This document shows, piece by piece, positions 1 to 8,543 of a stretch of DNA of 64,000 nucleotides. Source of the stretch: DAIDKA01 sp963726995 (lineage in GTDB: Bacteria; Pseudomonadota; Gammaproteobacteria; Steroidobacterales; Steroidobacteraceae). The position numbers were made by a program, and so were the translations under genes. Position 1 is the stretch's first letter, and every line of letters begins with the position of its first letter. The notes under the pieces were generated by a model, which searched no databases, was not told the origin of the DNA, and worked only from the letters and a program-made list of their open reading frames with translations. The stretch lies in assembly GCA_963726995.1 (NCBI GenBank), contig CAVSEP010000005.1, positions 124,001-188,000 of the forward strand. Direction: 5' to 3'.

Positions 1-1
1 T

Positions 2-1534
2 ACGGCGGATGTCACCTCCCTGGTCTGGTCACGCGATGGTTCGACCCTGGTCAGTGGCGCAATGGATGGCTCGGTCCGTCTTTGGGATGCCAAGGGCCTG
101 AAGGAGCGGGTGGCACTGATCGCGCTGGGCCCGCGCGATTCGGTGGCAGTGACGCCTGATCGCTACTATCGCGCGACGCGCGGCCGGTTGCAGGGCGTCG
201 CCTTCCGGACCCGAGGCACGCTCTATCCCTTCGACCAGTTTGACCTGCGCTTCAACCGCCCCGATATCGTGCTGGCGGCACTCGGCCGCGCGACTCCTGA
301 GCTGATCGAGGGATACCGCCACTCGTATGAACGCAGGCTCAGGCGCATGGGATTCAGCGAGCAGATGCTGCTCAAGGATTTCCATCTGCCGGAGATCCGG
401 ATCCTCACCAGCGCCATACCCGTAACCACCGAGTCTGCGGGCTTGAGCCTTCAGGTCAGCGCTCACGATGAGCGGGTGCCGCTCGACCGATTCATGGTCT
501 ACGTCAACGACGTACCCGTCTTCGGGCGGGCCGGACGTGCGATTGGCGGTGCGGTTCACGACGCTCAGACCCAACTGGACCTGCCACTGGTCAGTGGACG
601 GAATAAAGTGCAGGTATCGGTGCTCAACCACGACGGCATCGAGTCGCTTCGCCAGACGCTCTACACGACGCTCACGACGCCTGAAGCTGCACGCGAGGTG
701 TGGGTGGTCGCGATCGGCGTGAGTCATTACCTCAATCCACGGTATGAGCTGCGTTATGCCGCCAAGGATGCGGAAGATCTTGCCGGCGCGTTCGAGAAGC
801 ATGCGGCAACGGGCTTCCACCTCCTGTCGATTACCGACCAGAAGGCAACCCGGGAAGGGATCCGGGCGGCACGCCAATGGCTGAGCGCAGCCAAGACCGG
901 AGATCTGGTGATCGTGTTCGCCGCCGGGCACGGAATGATCGACGCGGACCAGAACTACTACTACGGCACCTACGACATCGACGCCAATGCACCGGCGCGG
1001 GCCGGAATGCCATTTGATGATTTCGAGAGCCTGCTGGACGGCATCCGACCACTGCGTAAGCTGCTGTTGGTGGATACCTGCTTCTCCGGCGAGATCGATC
1101 GTGACGAGCTGGTGACGAGCCCGGCGGCGAGCGATGGCTCCACCCACGTCACCATGCGGGCGTTCAAGTCGATGCGCGGCATTACCGTCAGCGCTGGCGA
1201 GGCGCGTCCCCAGCCGGCCGGGAACCTGCCGACCTACGCACGTTTCCAGCAGGACTGGTTTGCGGACTTACGCCGTGGCACCGGGGCCGTGGTCATCTCA
1301 AGCGCGAGCGGCAATGAATTTGCGCTGGAAGGGGACACCTGGCAAAACGGCGTCTTCACGTATGCAGTCATCAATGGACTGCGTAACGGCAAGGCGGATG
1401 CCAATGGCGACGGCGTCGTCAGCGCCACCGAACTGGAGGCGTACGTCACTCAATCGGTGCGCGAGCTCACTGCCGGCAAACAAAACCCGACGGTGCGGCG
1501 GGAAAACCTGGATTTCGATTTCAACGTGTTCTGA
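2..1534 (+). CDS. Caspase-like (peptidase C14) protein with WD40 repeat, 5' partial
   Basis: The reading frame is open from base 2, so the gene starts upstream of the window. The first visible residues form the end of a WD40 blade (a GHxxxV-like stretch, then DGSVRLWD), and an N-terminal beta-propeller probably precedes them. A linker follows, then a caspase-fold domain. The catalytic His is in AAGHGM (codon 929-931) and the catalytic Cys in LLLVDTCFSGE (codon 1079-1081). The C-terminal part includes a NGDGVVSATEL segment that looks like a calcium-loop or EF-hand-like turn. Caspase-WD40 proteins in bacteria are thought to be conflict, signalling or cell-death proteases. No substrate is evident here. 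Four secreted-protein genes follow on the same strand. The family call is firm; the function is not. Confidence 0.85.
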   Translation, partial: TADVTSLVWSRDGSTLVSGAMDGSVRLWDAKGLKERVALIALGPRDSVAVTPDRYYRATRGRLQGVAFRTRGTLYPFDQFDLRFNRPDIVLAALGRATPELIEGYRHSYERRLRRMGFSEQMLLKDFHLPEIRILTSAIPVTTESAGLSLQVSAHDERVPLDRFMVYVNDVPVFGRAGRAIGGAVHDAQTQLDLPLVSGRNKVQVSVLNHDGIESLRQTLYTTLTTPEAAREVWVVAIGVSHYLNPRYELRYAAKDAEDLAGAFEKHAATGFHLLSITDQKATREGIRAARQWLSAAKTGDLVIVFAAGHGMIDADQNYYYGTYDIDANAPARAGMPFDDFESLLDGIRPLRKLLLVDTCFSGEIDRDELVTSPAASDGSTHVTMRAFKSMRGITVSAGEARPQPAGNLPTYARFQQDWFADLRRGTGAVVISSASGNEFALEGDTWQNGVFTYAVINGLRNGKADANGDGVVSATELEAYVTQSVRELTAGKQNPTVRRENLDFDFNVF

Positions 1535-1588
1535 CACCGCCAGATCGCGGAACTGGGCTGGCCAAACATCGTCGCCGGGCCTTTGACA

Positions 1589-1615
1589 GGCCTGCCGTGC
1601 CCCTCGGGGCAGGCC
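1589..1615 (+). terminator. Possible stem-loop terminator after the caspase gene
   Basis: Arms GGCCTGCC (1589-1596) and GGCAGGCC (1608-1615) are perfectly complementary with an 11-nt loop. There is no clear T-run, so termination is uncertain. Confidence 0.35.
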
Positions 1616-1748
1616 AGTGATAAACTTGAGCCGCTAGAAGAAGAATCGGGTGGGCAGGTGCGGTCGCGAGGGGGTGGGATTTGAACCACTGGGCACGGTC
1701 CTACGACAGACGCCATGAAGTTGCTCGGTGATCTGGGGAGTCCTATCC

Positions 1749-2285
1749 ATGAAGATCCAATCCAAGCTCGCAATGGTGGCGGTGGTTGCTGCCGGTAGCG
1801 CCTGGGCGGCCGCGCCGCAACAATTGGTCATTCCACCGGCGCTGAACCCGGTCTCGGTGCCTAGTACCGTGATCGATTTGTATTCCCTACAACCGGCCTT
1901 GCAGGCCACGATCCCCGCCAAGGCGGTAGCGGTCGCACTATCCGGCGACAACATCGGACTTGGGGGGCTGCCGATGCTGCACCCGACTTCTGTCCTCACC
2001 GCTCGGGTTACCGCGACCAACTCGACCGGCACGGTCGCACCGCCGGGAACCTATCAGGTGGTCTTCAATGCAACCAATGTCGGTGCACAAGGCAGCCTGG
2101 TTCTCACGGCGGACAACGGCGCTGCCGTCACCTGCGCACTGGCTCCGAACCCCGGGTACTCAAACTTTCAGTCTTGCAGCATGACGATCGCCACGGCGGG
2201 CGCGGCCTTTGCAGTCACTGCGCACAGTCTGGCGGGAATGCCGCAGCTCGAGATTCGTTCGGTGCAAGTGTTCAAACTGCAGTAG
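1749..2285 (+). CDS. Secreted hypothetical protein, 178 aa
   Basis: I do not recognise the family. The start at 1749 is preferred over an in-frame codon at 1728 because MKIQSKLAMVAVVAAGSAWA is a clean signal peptide (cleavage near AWA-AA) and GGGGAG lies about 10 nt upstream. The mature protein is about 155 aa, rich in Ala, Val and Thr, and looks all-beta. It has two cysteines (near residues 137 and 150), possibly a disulphide. It sits between the caspase gene and the Cys-repeat protein genes on the same strand. A periplasmic or surface location is inferred from the signal peptide alone. Confidence 0.7.
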   Translation: MKIQSKLAMVAVVAAGSAWAAAPQQLVIPPALNPVSVPSTVIDLYSLQPALQATIPAKAVAVALSGDNIGLGGLPMLHPTSVLTARVTATNSTGTVAPPGTYQVVFNATNVGAQGSLVLTADNGAAVTCALAPNPGYSNFQSCSMTIATAGAAFAVTAHSLAGMPQLEIRSVQVFKLQ

Positions 2286-2303
2286 CCACCAGCGGAGAAT
2301 CCG

Positions 2304-3119
2304 ATGAAGTTGCGAGGTTTGTGCATTGCGTTGACGATGGCGGTGCTTGCCGTGTTTGCACCACAACCGCGCGCTCTTGCCGTCACGCTGGGCACATGCC
2401 CAGCGGGCCAGCAATCGACCTCGGTCAATGGGGCCGCCTACTGCCTGCCATCCCCGGGAGGCACGACGGCGACCTGCCCGGCAGGGCTCGTGGCAAACGG
2501 TTCGGGTAGCTGCGTACCGCCTCCGCCCGCCTGCCCGGCCGGACAGCTGATGGAATGGTCTAACGGCCAGCCGCTGTGCGCGCCGTCGCCCGGAGGTAGC
2601 ATGAATACCTGTCCGGTGGGACTCGTGGCCAATGGGGCAGGGCGTTGCGTACCGCCTCCGCCCGCCTGCCCGGCCGGACAGCTGATGGAATGGTCTAACG
2701 GCCAGCCGCTGTGCGTGCCCTCACCCGGAGGCAGTACGAATACCTGTCCCGCGGGACTCGTGGCCAACGGCATCGGGACCTGTGTCAGGCCGCCTGCGGC
2801 CTGCCCGCCGGGTCAATTTACCGGCTGGTCCGCCGGGAGCGCGCTGTGTGTGCCGTCGGCTGGTGGCTCGACATCGACGTGTCCGAGCGGAGGGGTTGCC
2901 AATGGCATCGGGCAGTGCGTGGCGCCGCCCAGCTGCCCTGCCGGCACGCTGAGCACATTCGCCGGTGGTCGGCCCTACTGCGTGAATGCCCCGGCAGGTA
3001 CGCCGGCTAACTGCCCCGCAGGTCAGCTCGCCACCGGGGCCGGCGGATGCCAGTGCCAAAACGGCGCCCGCCCGAATCTGACTGGCGCGTGCCAGACGCC
3101 GCTGGTGCCCGTGAGATAG
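2304..3119 (+). CDS. Secreted cysteine-repeat protein, 271 aa
   Basis: A signal peptide (about residues 1-27, ending ALA-VT) is followed almost entirely by repeats of about 44-45 aa. The unit pattern is CPAGQ-x(10-12)-C-x(9-10)-CPxG-xxANGxGxC, giving four Cys per unit, which suggests two disulphides per repeat in the periplasm or outside the cell. There are about five units, the last ones diverged, and the protein ends in a QCQNGARPN segment. Two units share a 70-bp identical stretch of DNA (2511-2580 and 2646-2715). The same four-Cys scheme recurs in the protein at 4731-5720. GGAG lies 8 nt before the ATG. No enzyme motif was seen; a structural or binding role is a guess. Confidence 0.75.
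   Translation: MKLRGLCIALTMAVLAVFAPQPRALAVTLGTCPAGQQSTSVNGAAYCLPSPGGTTATCPAGLVANGSGSCVPPPPACPAGQLMEWSNGQPLCAPSPGGSMNTCPVGLVANGAGRCVPPPPACPAGQLMEWSNGQPLCVPSPGGSTNTCPAGLVANGIGTCVRPPAACPPGQFTGWSAGSALCVPSAGGSTSTCPSGGVANGIGQCVAPPSCPAGTLSTFAGGRPYCVNAPAGTPANCPAGQLATGAGGCQCQNGARPNLTGACQTPLVPVR
2511..2715 (+). repeat. 70-bp exact direct repeat, 135-bp period
   Basis: Bases 2511-2580 and 2646-2715 are identical, including third codon positions. They lie inside the Cys-repeat gene and indicate recent duplication or gene conversion of a 135-bp unit (45 codons). Confidence 0.85.
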
Positions 3120-3190
3120 GGATGCCATCGGACATGCCGGCTACTTTTTATCTTCGATCGATGTGTTACCCCATTTGCCGTGGAGGAATC

Positions 3191-4690
3191 ATGAAGATTA
3201 TCCCGCCTTCAATGCCGACCTGGAGAGGCCTCCACGTTCTGGCTTTCGCCTGGCTGTTGCTGGCGGTCGCAGCGTCGCCGAGTGCGCCAGCGCAAACGAC
3301 GACCAGCCCGTTCCCGAGCTTCCCGCAGTCCTTTCATCTCGACAGCCCTGTGCCTGCCAGTTATCCGCTGGCCATCACGCAAGCAGGCCCTGTCGTCATT
3401 GACATCGATACGGCGGGATCGCCCGTTGCCCTGACCCTGCAGACGCCCGGGATGGCGCCGATGCAGCGACAGGGGAGCGGCCACATTGAAATCGCCTACA
3501 CCGTCACGCCTGCTGACGTGCAGCGCAGCACGCTTTGGAACGTGAGCATTGCGTTGGTTCCACCCACAGTGCCGGTGGCATCGCTGGTGGCTAACGGAAC
3601 TGTCCGGGTGAGCCAGCCCCCGAGCAATGTGGCCGCGGCACTCGCCGAAGCCAACAACATCGCGCGGACGCCGCGACCTCACTATGGTCCGACGCCCGCA
3701 GATCTCGCACGGATGGAAAGCGCACGGGCGGATGCGCAGGCTCGCTATAACCAGTTCGTGGCGCAGGCGCAGGCGCAGCGTCTGGCCCAGAATCAGCCGC
3801 TGGTCGATCAACTCCGAGCGCGCGCGGCGCCAGTGGTGGGCACCCGGGGATTGCCGGCACTCAGCACGCTGCCAGGCACCAGTGCGCAGCCGGCGAACGC
3901 CATTCAGGCCCAACCCGTGGCTGTCCAACCGCAAATGGCGACCGTGCAGCCGGTGGCGCCAGCGCTAAAGGTGGTCCCCGCCACGGCGCCTCCTCCTCCT
4001 CCTCCTCCCGTGATCACCGGCTTGCAAGTATCGCCCGGTGCGAACCTCACCAGCGCGGGACCGGGCGATGAGATAGTCATTATCGGGAAGAACTTTGGAA
4101 ATGTGCCGTCCGATGTCGTCTTCATATTGGGGACGCAGACATTTCCGGCCAGCGCCCTAAATGGCTGCTGGAGCGATACCCTCATCGTTGTCCAGGTTCC
4201 GCAAATTTCCGGGTTCGTGCAAGGACCGGCGGGGGTGTGGGTGCAGCTGAATCCGGCCAACAGCAACACCTGGCCCTTTACCTTTACCCCGGCCTTGGAA
4301 TATCGGCACGTTTATTGGACAAACGACAAGTCGTTGTCGCCCGGTGCGCAGTCCAGCTATGTCGCTGCAACGGGATTGGGCGATATCTACCACTCCAATA
4401 CCACGTTCGGCAGCATGGGTGGGAATGCCGGCAACGATTCATTCTTCTTCAATACACCGCTCAACCCCGGCTGGGCACCTCAGAACATTTCATTTGTCAT
4501 CTACGGTACGGGAATGCCGTTGGGCCCCGGTGGCGTATACGTCCAGCAATCGGGTCTCAACGCGAATCCTCCGGCCCTGCGATTTACGGCACGGTGGTAC
4601 TACAACGGTTTTCAGGACATCGACTACGGATACGATGTACTGATTGCTGGGCCGCGAGGCACGCCTGACGGAGTCGTGGTCACGCACTAG
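3191..4690 (+). CDS. Secreted protein with IPT/TIG-like domain, 499 aa
   Basis: The start at 3191 has GGAGG 5 nt upstream and opens a signal peptide (MKII..., hydrophobic AFAWLLLAVAA, cleavage near APAQ). The N-terminal third is a beta-rich domain, followed by an Ala/Gln-rich helical stretch (residues about 175-240) and a proline run (PPPPPPP near 275). The segment after it (ITGLQVSPGANLTSAGPGDEIVIIGKNFG, quoted here only by its ends ITGLQ and GKNFG) has the usual signature of an IPT/TIG immunoglobulin-like fold. The C-terminal region is rich in Tyr, Asn and Gly. The protein belongs to the same-strand secreted group between two Cys-repeat genes. A surface or adhesion role is plausible but unproven. 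Confidence 0.7.
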   Translation: MKIIPPSMPTWRGLHVLAFAWLLLAVAASPSAPAQTTTSPFPSFPQSFHLDSPVPASYPLAITQAGPVVIDIDTAGSPVALTLQTPGMAPMQRQGSGHIEIAYTVTPADVQRSTLWNVSIALVPPTVPVASLVANGTVRVSQPPSNVAAALAEANNIARTPRPHYGPTPADLARMESARADAQARYNQFVAQAQAQRLAQNQPLVDQLRARAAPVVGTRGLPALSTLPGTSAQPANAIQAQPVAVQPQMATVQPVAPALKVVPATAPPPPPPPVITGLQVSPGANLTSAGPGDEIVIIGKNFGNVPSDVVFILGTQTFPASALNGCWSDTLIVVQVPQISGFVQGPAGVWVQLNPANSNTWPFTFTPALEYRHVYWTNDKSLSPGAQSSYVAATGLGDIYHSNTTFGSMGGNAGNDSFFFNTPLNPGWAPQNISFVIYGTGMPLGPGGVYVQQSGLNANPPALRFTARWYYNGFQDIDYGYDVLIAGPRGTPDGVVVTH

Positions 4691-4730
4691 CAGGGTGAGA
4701 AGTTTTCGCGATGCACGACGGGGCGCCTCC

Positions 4731-5720
4731 ATGAAGAAAAGCATCCTCTGGGCACCGATAGTTATTATTGCGATTGCGTTGGCGCCCGGCTGGTGCAATG
4801 CGCAGACGACGACTACCAACGCCTGTCCCCCCGGACAGATGTTCACGAGCAACGGCTCGTGCGCATTCCTGGCGGCGGGCAACCCGCAGGGGTGCCCGAC
4901 GGGTCAGGTGCAGAACGGCAGCGGCGTGTGCATCAACACGACCTGTCCGCCCGGACAGATGATCACGAGCAACGGCTCGTGCGCATTCCTGGCGGCGGGC
5001 AACCCACAGGGCTGCCCGACGGGTCAGGTGCAAAACGGCAGTGGCGTGTGCATCACTGCCGCCTGTCCGCCCGGACAGATGATCACGAGTAATGGCTCGT
5101 GCGCATTCCTGGCGGCGGGCAACCCACAGGGCTGCCCGACGGGTCAGGTGCAAAACGGCAGTGGCGTGTGCATCACTGCCGCCTGTCCGCCCGGACAGAT
5201 GTTCACGAGTAATGGCGCGTGCGCGTTCCTGGCGGCGGGCAACCCGCAGGGGTGCCCGACGGGTCAGGTGCAAAACGGCAGCGGCGTTTGCGTCAACACG
5301 ACCTGCCCACCCGGGCAGATGATCACGAGCAACGGCTCGTGCGCGTTCCTGGCGGCGGGCAACCCCCAGGGGTGCCCGACGGGTCAGGTGCAAAACGGCA
5401 GCGGCGTTTGCATCACTGCCGCCTGTCCCCCGGGGCAGATGTTCACGAGCAATGGCTCGTGCGCATTCCTGGCGGCGGGCAACCCCCAGGGGTGCCCGAC
5501 GGGTCAGGTGCAAAATGGCAGCGGCGTGTGCATCGCTGCAGCTTGTCCCCCGGGGCAGATGTTCACGAGCAACGGCTCGTGCGCGTTCCTGCCAGCCGGC
5601 AGTTCCCAAGGCTGCCCCACGGGCCAAGTTAACAATGGAAGCGGCAGTTGCGTTGCAACTGCCAAGCCGCTCGCGCCGCCAATCTCGACAGTCAAATCCC
5701 CGCTGCGATTACCCAAATAG
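4731..5720 (+). CDS. Secreted protein of seven 40-aa Cys repeats, 329 aa
   Basis: The start at 4731 gives a signal peptide (MKKSILWAPIVIIAIALAPG, cleavage near CNAQ). The mature protein is seven consecutive 40-residue units of the form CPPGQM(F/I)TSNGSCAFL, then about 8 residues, then GCPTGQVQNGSGVC, with four Cys each. The last unit (5544-5663) is diverged and leads into a short Pro/Lys-rich tail. Units are almost identical at the DNA level, unlike the older repeats in the neighbouring gene at 2304-3119, which shares the four-Cys layout. It is probably an extracytoplasmic disulphide-rich rod or binding protein. I cannot name a family with confidence. Confidence 0.75.
   Translation: MKKSILWAPIVIIAIALAPGWCNAQTTTTNACPPGQMFTSNGSCAFLAAGNPQGCPTGQVQNGSGVCINTTCPPGQMITSNGSCAFLAAGNPQGCPTGQVQNGSGVCITAACPPGQMITSNGSCAFLAAGNPQGCPTGQVQNGSGVCITAACPPGQMFTSNGACAFLAAGNPQGCPTGQVQNGSGVCVNTTCPPGQMITSNGSCAFLAAGNPQGCPTGQVQNGSGVCITAACPPGQMFTSNGSCAFLAAGNPQGCPTGQVQNGSGVCIAAACPPGQMFTSNGSCAFLPAGSSQGCPTGQVNNGSGSCVATAKPLAPPISTVKSPLRLPK
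4824..5663 (+). repeat. Seven tandem 120-bp coding repeats
   Basis: Units begin at 4824, 4944, 5064, 5184, 5304, 5424 and 5544, exactly 120 bp apart and in frame. Units 1-6 differ at only a handful of bases; unit 7 is diverged. Such a tract can gain or lose whole units by slippage or recombination without breaking the frame. Confidence 0.95.
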
Positions 5721-5910
5721 GGTGCGTCAGCCGCGCAATTCCATCTCCTGCGTTGCGCAGTTCACTGAACGATCCAGGGACTGTTCGTTGGAATCCTACT
5801 GGCTCGCAATCGACGGGCGGTGCATCGCCCCATTTGCACCGGCGTCCAGGGTGCTTGTCATTTCCCGTTAAGTCCCGATGCCAGGGACGAGGGCGATGCT
5901 CGGCAGGTAT

Positions 5911-7236
5911 TTATCGCGGCTGCTGAACGTAGATGGCGCGCTCATGCGAGAACGCCCTAAACCCGAAGACGCCGTGATAGCTGCCCATGCCGCTTTGATT
6001 CACACCGCCAAAAGGCAACCGATTTTCCAGGTAATGCGAAAAGAACCCGTTGATTGTCACGCCGCCTGAGGAGGTCCTGCGGAGTATCTTGTCGATGTGA
6101 TCCTGGTTGTTGCTGTAGATGTACAGCGCCAGCGGTTTGTCACGTCCAGAAATATGCCCGATGACTTCGTCGAGGTTTCGGTAGGTCACCACCGGTACGA
6201 TGGGCGCAAAGATTTCGTCCTGCATGATCTGCATGTCGGGAGTCACATCTGTCAGCAGCGTCGGATGGATGGTGCGGTCGACCGGCTCGAATGTGCCGCC
6301 GACGGCGACCTTGGCGCCTTTCGCCACGGCATCATCGAATAATTTCTTGATGCGCGCGAAATTCTGTTCGTTAACAATCTGGGCAATGCTCTCTTTCTTG
6401 ATACTGCCGTCGTCCCGATAGAGGTTCTGCTTGACCTTCGCCCGGAAGGCTTCGATCAAGGCGCCTTTCTGCGGCTCTTTCACGAAGACGTAGTCGGGAC
6501 TGATGCATGCCTGTCCGCCGTTGAACTGCTTCGCGGCCGCCAAATCGCTGGCAACGGTCGCAATGTCGGCCCCGTCATCGATGATGACAGGTGACTTGCC
6601 GCCGAGCTCCAAAGTGACGGTGGTCAGGTGCTTCGCGGCGGCTGCCATGACCAGCTTTCCGACCCGCGGGCTACCGGTGAAGAAGATGTGACTGAATGGC
6701 AGCTCGAGCAGCGCGCTTGCAACGTCGACCCCGCCTTCGAACAAGGCGACATCTCGTTCCTCAAATGCCTGACGGATGATTTTCGCAGCAACCCCCGCCG
6801 TTGCCGGGCAAAGGTCGGTCAACTTGACCATGCAGCAATTCCCCGCCGCAATGGCGGCGGCGAGCGGACCGAAGGTCAGCCCGAGTGGAAAGTTCCAGGG
6901 CCCCAAGATGAGGCACACCCCGCGCGCCTCATGGACGATGCGCGCCGTGTCATTCTTGTTTTGGGACGGAACCACATCAACGGGTTTCATCCACTCATCC
7001 AAATTGTCGATGTTCCTTTGAATATTGCCTATGACACCGAGGATCTCCGTGACTCGGATCTCGGCGTCGGGCTTGCGGGTATCCTGCTTGACGGCCGCCA
7101 ATATTTCATCAGCGTGGGCCTCGACGGCAGATTTCAGTGCCCGCAGTTTCCCCTTGCGCTGCTCGGCGCTGGAGGCCTTCGCCTCCCATTGATGAGCTTG
7201 CTGGCTAGCGAACACTCGTTCTATCGGCGTGGACAC
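5911..7236 (-). CDS. Aldehyde dehydrogenase, class-3 type, 441 aa
   Basis: An NAD(P)-dependent oxidase of aldehydes to acids. Visible family motifs are GPWNFPL (cofactor/catalytic Asn), FTGSPRVGK (dinucleotide fold), TLELGGKSP (general-base Glu), NGGQACISPDYV (nucleophilic Cys) and the EIFAPIVPV region. The length and lack of an N-terminal extension fit the ALDH3/fatty-aldehyde or coniferyl-aldehyde group; the substrate cannot be read from sequence. The start is GTG at 7236 with AAGGA upstream. It is monocistronic and transcribed away from the att-like site at 7410, so it probably lay beside dusA before the region between them was inserted. Confidence 0.9.
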   Translation of the reverse strand: MSTPIERVFASQQAHQWEAKASSAEQRKGKLRALKSAVEAHADEILAAVKQDTRKPDAEIRVTEILGVIGNIQRNIDNLDEWMKPVDVVPSQNKNDTARIVHEARGVCLILGPWNFPLGLTFGPLAAAIAAGNCCMVKLTDLCPATAGVAAKIIRQAFEERDVALFEGGVDVASALLELPFSHIFFTGSPRVGKLVMAAAAKHLTTVTLELGGKSPVIIDDGADIATVASDLAAAKQFNGGQACISPDYVFVKEPQKGALIEAFRAKVKQNLYRDDGSIKKESIAQIVNEQNFARIKKLFDDAVAKGAKVAVGGTFEPVDRTIHPTLLTDVTPDMQIMQDEIFAPIVPVVTYRNLDEVIGHISGRDKPLALYIYSNNQDHIDKILRRTSSGGVTINGFFSHYLENRLPFGGVNQSGMGSYHGVFGFRAFSHERAIYVQQPR

Positions 7237-7409
7237 TGTGATTCCTTCATCATGGCGATGGCGGGGAGGGTCGCATTATCGGACTGAACTCAAGTGAATC
7301 GGCACGGCGCGCCGACGTGTTTTTCCATCCCCGACAGCGTTAAACAATCTTAACTGATGAGTTGAGAGGATTGACGGGCGCTTCAAGGGTCCAGCGGATG
7401 TCCGTCATG

Positions 7410-7429
7410 CCCATGATGGATTGGATCGA
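7410..7429 (+). other. Left att-like site: dusA 5'-end sequence
   Basis: CCCATGATGGATTGGATCGA matches the dusA active-gene copy at 38901-38920 in 18 of 20 positions. Translated in frame it reads SVMPMMDWID, against SVAPMMDWTD in the DusA at the other end. The surrounding 7362-7430 stretch encodes RVQRMSVMPMMDW, a recognisable DusA N-terminus, and then leaves DusA homology. It is best read as the left boundary of an element inserted in dusA. The 330-bp stretch 7237-7566 holds no gene besides this. Confidence 0.7.
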
Positions 7430-7481
7430 CGAAGCTTGTCTGGCCAATAAAATCATAAACTTGGGAGGGGCGAAAGAGTCT

Positions 7482-7500
7482 TGTCTCCTTATACGTCTCC
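7482..7500 (+). repeat. TGTCTCC/CGTCTCC pair inside the left element end
   Basis: TGTCTCC (7482-7488) and CGTCTCC (7494-7500), 12 bp apart, resemble the pair at 38754-38771 near the other end and lie in the same orientation. They may be arm-type integrase binding sites. Confidence 0.4.
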
Positions 7501-7566
7501 TCTGGCTTCCGATGCCGTGCCGGGGCGAGATTGCCGGGCGTTTCATTACCATGGTAATGTACCTCC

Positions 7567-7827
7567 ATGACGCTCGCAAAATCAAGGTTGACCGCCCAAG
7601 GCCAGATCTCCGTGCCCGCCGAGGTTCGTAAGAAGCTCGGCGTCGGTCCTGGCTCCGTGCTCGAGTGGGACGAACAGAATAACGAAGTGGTCGTGCGCAG
7701 AGCGGGAAGCTATACGTCCGACGATATTCACCGTGCGCTCTTTCCGCAAAAGGTGGCCAAGCCGAGTGGTGGAGAAGTGAAGGAGGGGATTCGCAAGTAC
7801 ATCCGCAAGCGGCATGCGCGCGGTTGA
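7567..7827 (+). CDS. AbrB/VapB-type antitoxin, 86 aa
   Basis: A DNA-binding antitoxin expected to bind its own promoter and neutralise the PIN toxin encoded next. The N-terminal swapped-hairpin AbrB motif is clear (KSRLTAQGQISVPAEVRKKLG, residues about 5-25, then PGSVLEW). The C-terminal half, with IRKYIRKRHARG, would wrap the toxin. The gene overlaps the toxin gene by 14 bp, typical of translationally coupled TA pairs. It is the first gene inside the left att-like site, a common position for element-stabilising TA modules. Confidence 0.88.
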   Translation: MTLAKSRLTAQGQISVPAEVRKKLGVGPGSVLEWDEQNNEVVVRRAGSYTSDDIHRALFPQKVAKPSGGEVKEGIRKYIRKRHARG

Positions 7828-8197
7828 TACCAATGCGGTCGTCCGGCTCGTTGTGCGTGACGATCCCGAGCAGGTTCGCGCAGCCGAGGAGTTTGCTGCC
7901 AGCGGAGCCTGGATATCACATCTTGTGCTGGTGGAAACTGCTTGGGTACTCGATGCGGTCTATGCACGAACCGCGGAGCAGATTGCGACGGCAGTTGAGA
8001 TGCTGCTGAATCACAAGGACCTGACGTTGCAGGATGCGGACGTGGTTGTCGGTGCCTTGGAGCACTTCAGGAAGCGCCCCGTACTCGGGTTCTCCGACTG
8101 CCTCGTTCTCGAGATCGCGCGCAAGGCGGGACACTTGCCGCTCGGTACTTTCGACCGGGACCTGGCTAAGCTCGATGGAGCGGTGCGTTTGAGATAG
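7814..8197 (+). CDS. PIN-domain toxin (VapC-like), 127 aa
   Basis: A predicted Mg2+-dependent ribonuclease toxin. The acidic PIN residues are in place: D5 in AVDTNAVVR, a Glu in LVETAWVL (about residue 42), the GFSDCLVLEIAR aspartate (about 95) and TFDRDL near the C-terminus. The length is normal and the frame intact. Its start lies within the antitoxin gene. The target RNA is unknown; most characterised VapC toxins cut tRNA or the rRNA sarcin-ricin loop. Confidence 0.88.
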   Translation: MRAVDTNAVVRLVVRDDPEQVRAAEEFAASGAWISHLVLVETAWVLDAVYARTAEQIATAVEMLLNHKDLTLQDADVVVGALEHFRKRPVLGFSDCLVLEIARKAGHLPLGTFDRDLAKLDGAVRLR

Positions 8198-8244
8198 GGC
8201 TGATTTACCCGCAATCCGAGCGGCCACAAAACCGCGATGCCAGA

Positions 8245-8263
8245 GTCCCGGTCGTTCCGGGAC
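8245..8263 (+). terminator. Hairpin between the two toxin-antitoxin modules
   Basis: GTCCCGG, 5-nt loop TCGTT, CCGGGAC: a perfect 7-bp stem 48 bp after the PIN gene, without a T-run. It could be a weak terminator or an operator for the downstream antitoxin. Confidence 0.35.
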
Positions 8264-8321
8264 AACCAGAGTTGCATTGACGCGGTGCCTTGCGCAGTAA
8301 CAGATTAGATGGGAGGGTTCT

Positions 8322-8543
8322 GTGGTATCTGCCGCCGCGAGAATGAAGGCCATACGTGAGCGCCGTAGTGGGCGCGGCCTGCGCGAGCTGCGCCTAGTCG
8401 TACCCGATGCCCGCTCCAAGTCAGTCCGCGGACGCGTCGCGCAGCGGGTAGCGGGCCTTGAGCGGTCACGGGAGTTGGACGCCCTCAGTTGGATTGAGGC
8501 AGTCTCGGCATTTGACGGGCAATGCACTGCGGAGATGTGGTAA
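8322..8543 (+). CDS. MazE-like antitoxin (DUF3018 type), 73 aa
   Basis: GTG start with GGGAGG upstream (about 8311-8316). The sequence RMKAIRERR...GLRELRLVVPDARS is characteristic of short antitoxins paired with MazF toxins, and the C-terminus carries the WIEAVSAFD toxin-binding tail. The gene overlaps the start of the mazF-like remnant (8522) by 22 bp. The antitoxin frame is intact although its toxin is not, a common state of decaying TA modules. Confidence 0.65.
   Translation: MVSAAARMKAIRERRSGRGLRELRLVVPDARSKSVRGRVAQRVAGLERSRELDALSWIEAVSAFDGQCTAEMW

Noticed and set aside
1668..1715. A tRNA-like T-arm on the minus strand (GGATTTGAACC read in reverse)
   Set aside because: No acceptor stem, D-arm or anticodon arm can be built upstream, and the T-stem pairs only with a shifted loop. 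Probably chance.
4680..5627. 315-codon minus-strand repeat frame
   Set aside because: The repeat pattern is forced by the 120-bp units; the + frame has the signal peptide and Cys pattern, the minus frame has neither.
4824..5663. CRISPR-like array
   Set aside because: The 120-bp units have no short repeat/unique spacer structure and are in-frame coding sequence.
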